DNA from: Colwellia sp. TT2012
GTDB lineage: Bacteria > Pseudomonadota > Gammaproteobacteria > Enterobacterales > Alteromonadaceae
NCBI RefSeq assembly: GCF_001440345.1
Contig: NZ_LJYX01000009.1
Span: 62,001 to 126,000, forward strand
Length of the DNA stretch: 64,000 bases
Reading direction: 5' to 3'
The notes beneath the pieces were generated by a model. The model searched no databases, was not told where the DNA came from, and was given only the letters and a program-made list of their open reading frames with translations. The position numbers were made by a program, and so were the translations under genes. Positions 9,501 to 17,570 of this stretch are shown piece by piece (positions within the stretch are counted from its first letter, which is position 1; each line of letters begins with the position of its first letter).

Positions 9501-12500
9501 TTATTACAAAGCCAGTCAGATGAGTTAATTAATTCGTTTAATGCTTTAAACGGGCAATGGTTATTGAGTATTGTTAAAGAGGCCGGTAAGAATAAATCCG
9601 CTAATACAAAAAAACAGATCAAAGAAAAACAAGGTATTGTTGCTGCTTATAAGTTCCTATCAAGTGTTCTTTTAACAAGTGATATTATTTGGGTACCGTT
9701 ATCTGTTGGAGAAATGCTCAGAGTTACAGGAAACCTTGGTTTAGAAATTAAAGATAATGATTTTGCCGCACGGTTACATAATAAATCAAAGGGCGCATTG
9801 TCAGATGATATTCTTTTTGTAGGCATTAAGGGGGAGCAATTAGTACTACTTCCTCTAGAAGTAAAAACTAGAGAAAAAGGAACTGATTTTACCAAGGCAG
9901 TAAAACAAGCGAAAGCACTGGCTGATCATATGAAGCGTCTGCTTGAGCCTCAAACCTTTAAAGGAAAAATATATCGGTCTCTCTTTATTCAGCAGATATT
10001 AACGCAAGTAGATAAGTTCGAGCTATACGGTGTATTTCCTGAACACTATTTTTCAAATTTACGCCTTAAAGCTGATGTTTTACTCCAAGGTGATTATGAA
10101 ATTTGTGACCTTTCAAATTACCCCGAAGGTATTGCTCTTGCGGTAAATGAAGGCATGGAGCGATCTCGTATTGAGAGTGACCTTGACGAAGAAGAAAAAA
10201 TTCTAAAACTTCGCTTACCTCAAGGGTTAGTTAAAATGCTTCATGAGGAGTCCATAGAAAAATTATCGCTTAAATTTCAAGACAAGACCGCTTACCCTGA
10301 AATAAGTAAATTGAATCTACTTAATAGTGAGCTAACAACATTTATAAACCAAGTTGAAACGACTGTAGCTAACAACGGTAAAAATTCTTCTATCGATGTT
10401 GATAGCGAAACAACAAATATCGCTGATAATACACCAAATAAAAAAATAGAAGAGGGTCCTATTACTTTATTTGACTACCCCGAACACTTAAAAGTATTCG
10501 TAGAAAAATTATTAGGTTTTTATCAGAGAGACATATCTATTGTAGATATTCTGTCATTAACTGAGAGTGACTTTAATAGTAGTGAACACTTTGAAGCCTC
10601 AGATGTTATATCTTTTTATTGTTTGAAAGATGCACTAACAACGGATAAGCCAGACGTTAGTATTGAACAACCATCAACAAATGATAATTCAGCAAAGTTA
10701 GATACTATTAATGTTACCAGCGAATATAGAGCCTTGGTTAATACATTGCTTAAAGAGTTTGGCGAAGATATAACGGTAAACCAAGTAATGGAAATAGGAG
10801 TACCGTCACTTGAAAATATCAATGGTTTTGGTAAAACTAAAGTGAATAGATTTTTTGAATTCACTAACCATTTAGGGCAAGGATCATTTTCAATAAATCA
10901 CCAGGAAAACAGCCATCAACAAATAGAAAACTTTGACTTACCATTAGATGAACTTGAAGAGCATTTAGTGAATGATCTGCAAAATTACTTCTTACAAGAT
11001 GAAACCAGAGAAAATGATATTTTATCTCGAAGATTAGGCGTAAATTGCGATAGTGAAACTCTTGAAGAAATTGGTCAAAGTTATGATGTCAGTAGAGAAA
11101 GAATTAGACAAATAGAATCAACAGCTAAGAAGAATTTCATTGCAAAATTGAGTATATCTCCAAAAGTTGTTTGGGCGATAACTAAGAGTAATTTAAGTGA
11201 ACTCAGAATCCCTCTTTTCCCTAGTTTAAGAAAACACTTTAATACAGATAACAATTTCTATTCATTTCTAGAAGTTTGCTGTGGCCTTAAGGAAAATGAA
11301 ATTAAAAAAGTTACTTCACCAACACTTAATAAAGCCATATTTGAGGAGTTTTGGGTATGGAATAAATCTCCTGCGAATATTGAAGATCTATCTTGGTACT
11401 TGCATGAAAATATGAATGTTGAGTTAGCCGTTGCTGAGAATCAAATCGCTATTTGGATAGAAGAAGGCGTTTTAGAGCGTATAGAGGAAGAAGTTAAGCC
11501 ACTTTTATTATCAAAGGTTCCAGGAATAACCAATGCATTGTTAGATTTTCCAAATGGTGATGTTTGGAAAATCATTCAAAATCATGCCAATGCAAAGAAC
11601 ATTATAACTGGACAGTTTTATTCCGATAGGCCAGAAAATAGCCTAGGTTACGCAGCAGATAAAGAATATGTATATCAGAGTGGCCGTGGTACTTATCGCC
11701 ATATTACATATCTCAATATTAGTGAGGATGAGAAAAAGCGGATACTGGATTTAGTGCTGTCAAAATTGAATGAGTATAAGCATGCCGGCAGAGAGTCGGT
11801 AAATTTATCTGTAGATATATACCAACAACTTGGCTTATCGGATGATTACTTTATCGTCAGGCATATTGTTAGAGCATTCGGTGAGCCCGTCGGTATTTAT
11901 TTTAATGGCAGATCCGGAGCTGATACTGTCAGCTTAGTTAGCGATTTCAGCCTAGCATCTCAAAAAACAGTGTTAATTGATTTATTTAAACAATCTTTAG
12001 AGCCATTATCGAAAAAATACATAGCGACTAAAATACGAAGCCAAACGCTTGGCCATGCGGCATTTTATTTAGATAAGCTGCAAACAGAAGGTGAGATTGT
12101 ACGTATTGATGAAACACATTTCTCTCATGTTGATAACGCTTTTCTTGAAATAGATATTGAGGAAGCAATAACCTTAGCAATTAGCTTTATCGATAATGAA
12201 GAAAGAATTATCGAAGGTGAAAAAATTCAATCATATCTGAATAGACACTTAGATAAAGAATTCAACAAATACTTTTATATTTCATTGCTAAAGGCGCATG
12301 CTAGTGATTATGGAAAGCAGTATTACTTTATACAAAACCTGATTTCTAAATATGAAATTGAATATACAGGTTTATCGGATATTTGCAGAGAATCCCAACA
12401 GGTCACATCGAATAAAGCAGAAGCATATGCTTATATTAACGATAAGGTGTGTATCCATGAGCATGTATTAAAACGATGTTTTGACCAAAATATTACTACG

Positions 12501-13724
12501 ATTGATATTACACCCTTTGCTAAAGTTGAAACAGTAGAAATCCCTACAGTGATTGAAACTCAAATGGATAATTTAGCTACATCAAATTCCCCACAAGAAA
12601 AAAACATAGAAAGCTGTAGAATTTTGATTGGCCAAGCACTTGATAATCAAAAACCAATTTATTGGGAATATGGAAATAAAGATTTAGCCAATAGGCACTT
12701 AATTATCTTTGGTCGCTCAGGACAAGGAAAAACCTATTGCATCCAAGGTCTATTAATGGAAATGGCTAAACAGCAGCTAAATTCTATGGTGGTAGATTAT
12801 ACCAACGGTTTTTTACCTGAACATTTAGAGCCCGAATTTAAAGATAAAGTTAAGCCTCAAACTGATTTAGTTGCACATAAGCCTTTAGATTTAAATCCTT
12901 TCAATAAACAAGCTCAGACAATAGCTGGTATCAAGTTAACAGATAAAGCGCATGACGTAGCTTCTAGAGTCGCTTCAGTATTTAAATCTGTATATCCAAA
13001 TATAGGAGACCAGCAACTTCCTACATTAATCGATGTTATTGAAGATGGCATCGAATTATATGGCGTAGACTTTAACTTTGAACGGATGTTAAAAGACCTA
13101 ATGGATGCAGGTAAACATGGCGAAGCGTTAGCAAATAAGTTAAGCCCTATGGTAAAAGCGAATATTTTCTCTTGTGAGCACTTGAGTACCGGTTGGGATG
13201 GTATATACAAAGCTGAACAACCGACAACCCGATTAATACAATTAGCAACACTATCCCGTGATATATGGCGGTTAGCAACTGAATTTATACTCTGGGATTT
13301 ATACTCCTATGTGTGTGCACATGGCAGTAAAAATAATCCTCTACCTGTAGTGTTAGACGAAGTGCAGAACCTAGATCAAAAGCTTGATAGCCCATTAGGG
13401 AAAATGTTAACTGAGGGGCGAAAATATGGCGTATCGTTAATTCTTGCCACGCAAACATTAAGTAATCTTAAAAAGGATGAACAAGATCGCTTGTTTCAAG
13501 CCGCACATAAATTGTTTTTTGCTCCGGCAGAAACAGAGATTGACAGTTATGCCAAATTGCTAGAGCAAGCGGTACCAAACACAACTAAAAAGGCCTGGTT
13601 GCAAGAGCTGGCCAAGCTGAAGAAAGGTGAATGCATATCTGTAGGTTTGCATATGAATACGAGTGGCTTTGTTGAGCAAGGGGCAAAGGTGGTTAAAGTA
13701 GCATCTTTGGGTGATCGGTTATGA
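6498..13724 (+). CDS. dptH: DptH, large HerA/FtsK-like ATPase of PT-dependent restriction
   Basis: A 2408-residue protein, the largest gene in the window. The C-terminal domain is a HerA/FtsK-like translocase: Walker A GRSGQGKT at residue 2072 and a Walker B-like LPVVLDEVQNL near 2282. Near residues 1102-1123, SDDILF followed by LPLEVKTR resembles a PD-(D/E)XK nuclease core (D1103/D1104, E1121, K1123). Residues about 1322-1370 and 1408-1455 look like two copies of a small helical domain, and 1506-1550 closely resembles sigma-70 region 4 (EEIGQSYDVSRERIRQIES). The ATG at 6498 has GGAG nine bases upstream; a GTG at 6483 would add five residues but lacks its own site. The nuclease assignment is inference. 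Confidence 0.88.
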   Translation: MSKQPFEEFLARLFCQFITTTNSIDTKYHFISSNPDQSIQLYNGFKKINFKSITIGDSELEYIEADNGKKIIVMLHHLGQQDSHSNHEDYIASIRDAINEIDNAILFVIHNSSLETITSTCTDVSAKGSVYTPLYVNKALKKLGLGLKDELIFNYLISSNEINIREQNLSIFGYESLYKSIQNKTIDLKEHGLFHEPRLFDIDNEKELKKELDKNSNLSKKIAARVHDFGDDPTELQRQLEDIGLSERFIKDQFIGKNKNEYKNKTFAEIENEIELNKDRKLDLVNIELNGEKLEQWKRLSETGAARKSISLVGEVTPGTIELKIRMTRGEPLLKLDQITSHGDLKANQIIMSTSNHDLHSTLNVKIPFDGKPIFVQLKLKRPSGPECFLFNCCFVEKETFYIGNYFEKLEVEIKRNKGKIILENIQGKIALDPEKSDSHVVTNTCTKIHCEAIGAIDFSELDEEDILGDFELISNGSSLPITITGTKLLESIKLPSLFDLHRNMDVFEIERSSKYKPSNSRIIINGREKELSVKAKELCIDEYKFISEGVVYFDDISSNTIYLDDLKNQFPEVSKAYKDLYAWLTEQETLLSITNWPPKLLELLESVLSSIKTELEAIPQQALSQHHRNLLQVGMIKKNSQEFFTPFHPVCLAYALEFAKLRIEDKSNSFTQIPPTTVEKFHAGGLLPVLFDEEENYVTTQPISHNRLWLEVVPQKESGSSFIPTLVHEKIQDFLSCFDMLFQQSADAPLIINSINNQNNTHIFKGILNYYKKSKNKVKKIQVNVYDEAYHLTVFERFSETRKIDALRELVRLNSSDKEAALDDLIFKIRKNVTFHKVREFNEYDYAHLSFFKNDEEVTLRTTNVGSAKSGIICQGILSGEASYLENGSFYTGFGQKNIEFDNHIVSIASLYNQLLLAYRDKSARYNKDLVPVLAVKDTFRDKLSKSYESSLWTCIIDPKVTLEFFDTKDTILIHYADQYTNSVAYDAITVSSRVGLYKDLLQSQSDELINSFNALNGQWLLSIVKEAGKNKSANTKKQIKEKQGIVAAYKFLSSVLLTSDIIWVPLSVGEMLRVTGNLGLEIKDNDFAARLHNKSKGALSDDILFVGIKGEQLVLLPLEVKTREKGTDFTKAVKQAKALADHMKRLLEPQTFKGKIYRSLFIQQILTQVDKFELYGVFPEHYFSNLRLKADVLLQGDYEICDLSNYPEGIALAVNEGMERSRIESDLDEEEKILKLRLPQGLVKMLHEESIEKLSLKFQDKTAYPEISKLNLLNSELTTFINQVETTVANNGKNSSIDVDSETTNIADNTPNKKIEEGPITLFDYPEHLKVFVEKLLGFYQRDISIVDILSLTESDFNSSEHFEASDVISFYCLKDALTTDKPDVSIEQPSTNDNSAKLDTINVTSEYRALVNTLLKEFGEDITVNQVMEIGVPSLENINGFGKTKVNRFFEFTNHLGQGSFSINHQENSHQQIENFDLPLDELEEHLVNDLQNYFLQDETRENDILSRRLGVNCDSETLEEIGQSYDVSRERIRQIESTAKKNFIAKLSISPKVVWAITKSNLSELRIPLFPSLRKHFNTDNNFYSFLEVCCGLKENEIKKVTSPTLNKAIFEEFWVWNKSPANIEDLSWYLHENMNVELAVAENQIAIWIEEGVLERIEEEVKPLLLSKVPGITNALLDFPNGDVWKIIQNHANAKNIITGQFYSDRPENSLGYAADKEYVYQSGRGTYRHITYLNISEDEKKRILDLVLSKLNEYKHAGRESVNLSVDIYQQLGLSDDYFIVRHIVRAFGEPVGIYFNGRSGADTVSLVSDFSLASQKTVLIDLFKQSLEPLSKKYIATKIRSQTLGHAAFYLDKLQTEGEIVRIDETHFSHVDNAFLEIDIEEAITLAISFIDNEERIIEGEKIQSYLNRHLDKEFNKYFYISLLKAHASDYGKQYYFIQNLISKYEIEYTGLSDICRESQQVTSNKAEAYAYINDKVCIHEHVLKRCFDQNITTIDITPFAKVETVEIPTVIETQMDNLATSNSPQEKNIESCRILIGQALDNQKPIYWEYGNKDLANRHLIIFGRSGQGKTYCIQGLLMEMAKQQLNSMVVDYTNGFLPEHLEPEFKDKVKPQTDLVAHKPLDLNPFNKQAQTIAGIKLTDKAHDVASRVASVFKSVYPNIGDQQLPTLIDVIEDGIELYGVDFNFERMLKDLMDAGKHGEALANKLSPMVKANIFSCEHLSTGWDGIYKAEQPTTRLIQLATLSRDIWRLATEFILWDLYSYVCAHGSKNNPLPVVLDEVQNLDQKLDSPLGKMLTEGRKYGVSLILATQTLSNLKKDEQDRLFQAAHKLFFAPAETEIDSYAKLLEQAVPNTTKKAWLQELAKLKKGECISVGLHMNTSGFVEQGAKVVKVASLGDRL

Positions 13725-13972
13725 TCGCTTTACAGTTAAACACTAAGAGCGATTACTCAACTTACATTTTTAGCGGGATTGTTCATCGCGTTTCACAAAT
13801 AAAAAATCAAGACATTAAGTCCATTTTCAACAAAGACGATAAAGCCAGTCAAGAGCAATTGATGAAAACTATTCGAGGGCTTGATAAGCATTATAGCCTT
13901 TATGTTGATGGTGATAAGAAAGTACAGAAAAGTAAAGATAAAGCATTTTGGGGGTTATTGAGTGACACCTGA
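13721..13972 (+). CDS. Small unknown protein between dptH and the HNH gene
   Basis: An 83-residue basic, soluble protein I do not recognise. Its ATG overlaps the dptH stop (ATGA), and its own stop overlaps the GTG start of the next gene by 11 bases, so it is translationally coupled on both sides. This argues that it is a real member of the restriction operon rather than a chance ORF. There is no signal peptide, membrane segment or cysteine motif. It might be an adaptor or control subunit, but nothing in the sequence shows that. Confidence 0.7.
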   Translation: MIALQLNTKSDYSTYIFSGIVHRVSQIKNQDIKSIFNKDDKASQEQLMKTIRGLDKHYSLYVDGDKKVQKSKDKAFWGLLSDT

Positions 13973-14831
13973 TGAGCTAAGAAAATCAGTACTTGGCGTT
14001 AAACGTTGGTCACGTAGTGATCAACGTGCACCTAATAAACCATTGATGATGGCCTATGTTTTGGCTAAGTATGTTCAAGGCCATAAACAGATGTTCAGTT
14101 ATGAAGATGAAGTAGATCGTGATTTACATGCTTTGTTAAAACGTTTTGGCCCTTCAAGAAAAGTATATCACCCTGAATATCCTTTTTGGCGTTTACTCAA
14201 CGATGGTATTTGGCGCTTAGATAATGCTGAAGAGTGCCTACCAAGAAAAAGTAATACCGATCCACCTAAATCTGAGTTAATAAAGCATGGCGTTACAGCT
14301 GGGTTTAGTGATGATGCTTTTGCGTTATTAAAAAATGATACGAAATTTTCCATGGAGTTACTTGAACGTATTTTAACGGATAGCTTTCCTGAAAGTATTA
14401 TTCCTGAAATTACTGCACAACTAGGCTTGGAGTTTACTTTTAAAAAAATAACTAAACGAGACCCTAATTTTAGGCGTGAGGTTTTAAGAGCGTATAACTA
14501 CCAATGTGCTGTATGTGGTTATGATTTGCGCATGGATGATATTTCAGTGGGACTGGAGGCCGCGCACATCAAATGGAAGCAATTTCATGGTCCATGTGAT
14601 GTAAGTAATGGTTTGACGTTATGTGCAGTACATCATAAGGCATTTGATAAAGGTGCGTATACCATTACTGAAGATTTTAAGATTAAACTTTCTGAGAGCC
14701 TTAATGGTGGAGTTCAAGTAGAACGCTTGTTTTTTGATTTTGAAGGTAAGGCGATACGTTTACCAATAAAAGATAACTGGCTTCCAAATGTGCAGTATTT
14801 GAATTGGCACCAAAAAGAGGTGTTTAAGTAA
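13962..14831 (+). CDS. Phosphorothioated-DNA-binding HNH restriction endonuclease
   Basis: A 289-residue protein with two parts. The N-terminal half (residues about 1-160, including YPFWRLLNDGIWRL near 73) matches the sulfur-binding domain of ScoMcrA-type enzymes, which recognise phosphorothioate-modified DNA. The C-terminal half is an HNH nuclease with a zinc-binding CAVCG pair (C182, C185) and C221, and catalytic-type H202, N216 and H225 in AAHIKW, NGLTLC and HHKAFD. The GTG start lies behind a GGGGG ribosome-binding site and is coupled to the preceding gene. Known relatives cut near PT sites, which makes coexistence with a PT-modification operon notable. Good confidence in the domains; in vivo target unknown. 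Confidence 0.85.
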   Translation: MTPDELRKSVLGVKRWSRSDQRAPNKPLMMAYVLAKYVQGHKQMFSYEDEVDRDLHALLKRFGPSRKVYHPEYPFWRLLNDGIWRLDNAEECLPRKSNTDPPKSELIKHGVTAGFSDDAFALLKNDTKFSMELLERILTDSFPESIIPEITAQLGLEFTFKKITKRDPNFRREVLRAYNYQCAVCGYDLRMDDISVGLEAAHIKWKQFHGPCDVSNGLTLCAVHHKAFDKGAYTITEDFKIKLSESLNGGVQVERLFFDFEGKAIRLPIKDNWLPNVQYLNWHQKEVFK

Positions 14832-14892
14832 TATATTTGTTATCAGTAGTTATTACGAAGAAAATAATAAAAATTTAATTACAAACTTATAG

Positions 14893-16167
14893 ATGAAGGT
14901 AAATATGAAAGTAAATGCAGACCCTACAAAAGAGTTTTTTATGACAATGTTAACGCGTGATATATCGTTGACATCTGCAATATTGGATCTTGTGGATAAT
15001 TGTATTGATGCAGCGAAGAGTAATGGTGGTTGCCGAGGAAAAAAAATTAATTTAGAGGTAAATGAAAGTACATTCAAAATGGAAGATACATGTGGAGGTA
15101 TGAGCAAACATGTTGCTGAGCATTATGCTTTCAAATTTGGACGAGATATAGATGCACCTATGACACCAAACGCCATAGGTAAGTTTGGTGTTGGGATGAA
15201 AAGAGCATTTTTTAAAATTGGCAATATCATTGAAATTGACTCGTTATGTGGAGAAGATTCCTTTTCAATAATAATTGATGCTGAAGAGTGGAAAAAAACA
15301 GCTGGTTGGGAGTTTTATTTAGAAGATAACACACCAAACCTTACTGAAAATGGCGTACGAATTAATATTGAAAATTTACATGAAACTGTTTCCATTGAAT
15401 TTTCTGATATGGTGTATGTAATTACTTTGTCAGAATTCATTGCTGACGCCCATCATAAAGCGATCAGTGAAGGGATAGAAATAAACGTTAATGGACAGCG
15501 AGTTGTGTGTAGAGATTTAGAAATAAAAAAATCCGCGCAATTAGGTATTCTAGGTAAAGAATATGAAATTAAAGGAGTTAAGGTCAAAGTTATTAGTGGG
15601 ATAGGTGAGAGAATACTTAAAGCTGGTGGTTGGAATATATTTTGTAATAATCGTCTCATTGAAGGGGCCAATAAAACTAAAGTAACGGGTTGGGGTACTC
15701 AGGGGATGAGAGCATACCATACTGATTTAGCATATTTCCGAGGAATGGTTGAATTTAATTCTGAAGATGGGGCGCTATTACCTTGGAATACGACAAAGAA
15801 TGGTGTTGATATTGATAACCCTATATATAAGTCAGTTTTAGTTGAAATGGTAAGGCAGACTAAAATAATAGACAAGTTTCTAAAAGACCGCACAAAAGAA
15901 CAAACAGCTTTTGAGACTGGTGTAATTGACTCTACTCCTATTAATGATTCAATAGAAAGTGCAGATAAAGTAAGTTTTTTTGATGCTGATTTTAATGAAA
16001 CATTCGTTAGAGAAACAAGTCCAACAATTCCTAGAAGTGACATTAAACGAATTTCCTATGTTGTAACAAATGAGCAATTATCAGTTGCAAAAGATACATT
16101 GACAGTAACAACTGCTGCAGATGTTGGTCGTCTGACATTTGAGTACTTTATGGAAAATGAGGTTTAA
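14893..16167 (+). CDS. GHKL (Hsp90/MutL-like) ATPase, candidate defence protein
   Basis: A 424-residue protein with a complete Bergerat ATP-binding fold in its first 110 residues: N box LDLVDNCIDAA, G1 box EDTCGGMS and G2 box GKFGVGMKRAFFKIG. The rest has no domain I can name. GHKL ATPases of this kind occur in several bacterial anti-phage systems, where ATP-driven dimerisation acts as a switch. It is followed one base later by a methyltransferase-like gene, forming a two-gene unit, and sits downstream of dptFGH-HNH on the same strand with a 61-base gap. It may belong to the PT system or be a separate defence module that shares the island. Confidence 0.8.
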   Translation: MKVNMKVNADPTKEFFMTMLTRDISLTSAILDLVDNCIDAAKSNGGCRGKKINLEVNESTFKMEDTCGGMSKHVAEHYAFKFGRDIDAPMTPNAIGKFGVGMKRAFFKIGNIIEIDSLCGEDSFSIIIDAEEWKKTAGWEFYLEDNTPNLTENGVRINIENLHETVSIEFSDMVYVITLSEFIADAHHKAISEGIEINVNGQRVVCRDLEIKKSAQLGILGKEYEIKGVKVKVISGIGERILKAGGWNIFCNNRLIEGANKTKVTGWGTQGMRAYHTDLAYFRGMVEFNSEDGALLPWNTTKNGVDIDNPIYKSVLVEMVRQTKIIDKFLKDRTKEQTAFETGVIDSTPINDSIESADKVSFFDADFNETFVRETSPTIPRSDIKRISYVVTNEQLSVAKDTLTVTTAADVGRLTFEYFMENEV

Positions 16168-16168
16168 C

Positions 16169-17170
16169 ATGGCAAGTGGTGATGTTATTAACTATTCAAT
16201 TAGGCCAGCGAAAACAGTAGAAAGAAAAATCATTAGAGATCTGTTCTCCAAATTAACGGCATTTCAGCCTTTATCTAATTATAAGTATATAGGATTTGGC
16301 TCCAAATACTTTTCTGACTTTAAACTTTTTCATAAAGATTTACATATTAATGACATGGTTAGTATTGAAGCCGATAAAGAATACTCCGAAAAGTATAAAT
16401 TTAATAAACCATTCGATTGTATAGATTTACGCTTTGGTTTCTCAACGGATGTACTAGTAGAATTAAAGTATGACAAGCCTTATATATGTTGGCTTGATTA
16501 TGACTATGCTATAAAAAAATCAGTCATTGATGATATAGATATCCTTCTTGAAAATCTTGAGAATAACTCAGGTTCAATAATAGCCATGTCACTGAATGTT
16601 AGACCTTATAATCATAATACACTAAAAGAAGAACTTAAAAATGCAGAAGGTACACACCAAGAATTATTAAAACAAAAATTAGACAAACTAGTTGAAAGTC
16701 ATTTCGTTCCTATTTTAATCCCTAAACAAGGCTTGAATAAGGCAGCAACTGTTTCAGAAATAATTAGGCAAATATTAATTAATAAAATAACTAATAAACT
16801 TAACTTAATTAATTCAGCATTAGAAGTACAGGACAAATGGCAATTTAAACAAATATTTAATTTTTTGTATAGTGATGGTGCTCCAATGGCAACATGGGGC
16901 TGGGTATTTTATAAGCAGTGTGAACATTCAAAATATAACTTATGTGATTTTGATTCTTCAGAGTTTTATAGTTCGAATGAAAGAGTTTGTGAGATAAAAA
17001 TCCCTAATTTTACTATAAAAGAGATTAATAATTTACTTGAATGTATGCCGTTAAAAAAACCAATTGATCGTAAACGGTTGCCCGCTAATATATATGTAGA
17101 GAGTGATGTTGAGGATTTTTCTAAAATTTATAAATATTATCCAACTTTTGTTAATGCGGACTTTGGTTAA
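16169..17170 (+). CDS. Putative methyltransferase-like partner of the GHKL ATPase
   Basis: A 333-residue protein beginning one base after the ATPase stop, with GAGG six bases upstream of the ATG; a longer frame starting inside the ATPase gene is less likely. The segment YIGFGSKYFSDF followed by MVSIEAD looks like motif I and the acidic residue of a Rossmann-type SAM methyltransferase, and CWLDYD resembles motif IV. I recall relatives annotated only as putative O-methyltransferases. The substrate is unknown. Close pairing with a GHKL ATPase, in a defence island, suggests a two-component defence module. It ends facing dndE, separated by a strong hairpin. Confidence 0.7.
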   Translation: MASGDVINYSIRPAKTVERKIIRDLFSKLTAFQPLSNYKYIGFGSKYFSDFKLFHKDLHINDMVSIEADKEYSEKYKFNKPFDCIDLRFGFSTDVLVELKYDKPYICWLDYDYAIKKSVIDDIDILLENLENNSGSIIAMSLNVRPYNHNTLKEELKNAEGTHQELLKQKLDKLVESHFVPILIPKQGLNKAATVSEIIRQILINKITNKLNLINSALEVQDKWQFKQIFNFLYSDGAPMATWGWVFYKQCEHSKYNLCDFDSSEFYSSNERVCEIKIPNFTIKEINNLLECMPLKKPIDRKRLPANIYVESDVEDFSKIYKYYPTFVNADFG

Positions 17171-17183
17171 ATAAAGCTTTTTG

Positions 17184-17214
17184 TAGATAGCTAATTGATT
17201 GTTAGCTATCTACT
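17184..17214. terminator. Hairpin between convergent operons
   Basis: GTAGATAGCTAA and TTAGCTATCTAC form a perfect 12-bp stem with a 7-base loop in the 49-base gap between the converging methyltransferase-like gene and dndE. There is no good U-tract on either strand, so it may act as a bidirectional but imperfect terminator or as an mRNA 3'-end stabiliser. Confidence 0.6.
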
Positions 17215-17219
17215 ACAAT

Positions 17220-17570
17220 TCAAATTCCAGATGAAAAATAGCTTAGTGTCCTATGATTTCTTAACGCAGCAATGCCATCCTCGACATGAGCTGCCCAAGC
17301 AGATTGTAATGCTTTACCGGCTAATTCTGGGTATTTAAGCTTTAATACTTGCTCGGTGATCAATTGTGTTTCACCGAGCCAAGTGATTTTATCTAACACT
17401 AAACTGCCATCGAGTTTCTTTTCATCATTTTTGGTGAAGGTAAAACCTGATTCAACTGAGCGGAAAAAGGCAATACGGGCAGAAACGTTTGGGGTTATGT
17501 CAGTATTGCTTTTTAAACGCTTAAGTTGCTCTTCAACGGTTTTAGTTAATTGCATACGGTTCGGTAACAT
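17220..17570 (-). CDS. dndE: DndE, DNA sulfur modification protein
   Basis: A 116-residue protein matching DndE in size and in its position as last gene of the dndBCDE operon. DndE proteins form small oligomers that bind nicked DNA and are needed for phosphorothioation. The start overlaps the dndD stop in a TAATG arrangement, so translation is coupled. No catalytic motif is expected or seen. No dndA cysteine desulfurase is present in this cluster; a housekeeping IscS presumably supplies sulfur, as in other dndBCDE-type loci. Confidence 0.88.
   Translation of the reverse strand: MLPNRMQLTKTVEEQLKRLKSNTDITPNVSARIAFFRSVESGFTFTKNDEKKLDGSLVLDKITWLGETQLITEQVLKLKYPELAGKALQSAWAAHVEDGIAALRNHRTLSYFSSGI

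Noticed and set aside
16139..16168. Upstream start for the methyltransferase-like gene
   Set aside because: The ATG at 16169 has a good GAGG site and begins one base after the ATPase stop; the upstream extension would overlap that gene without a site.
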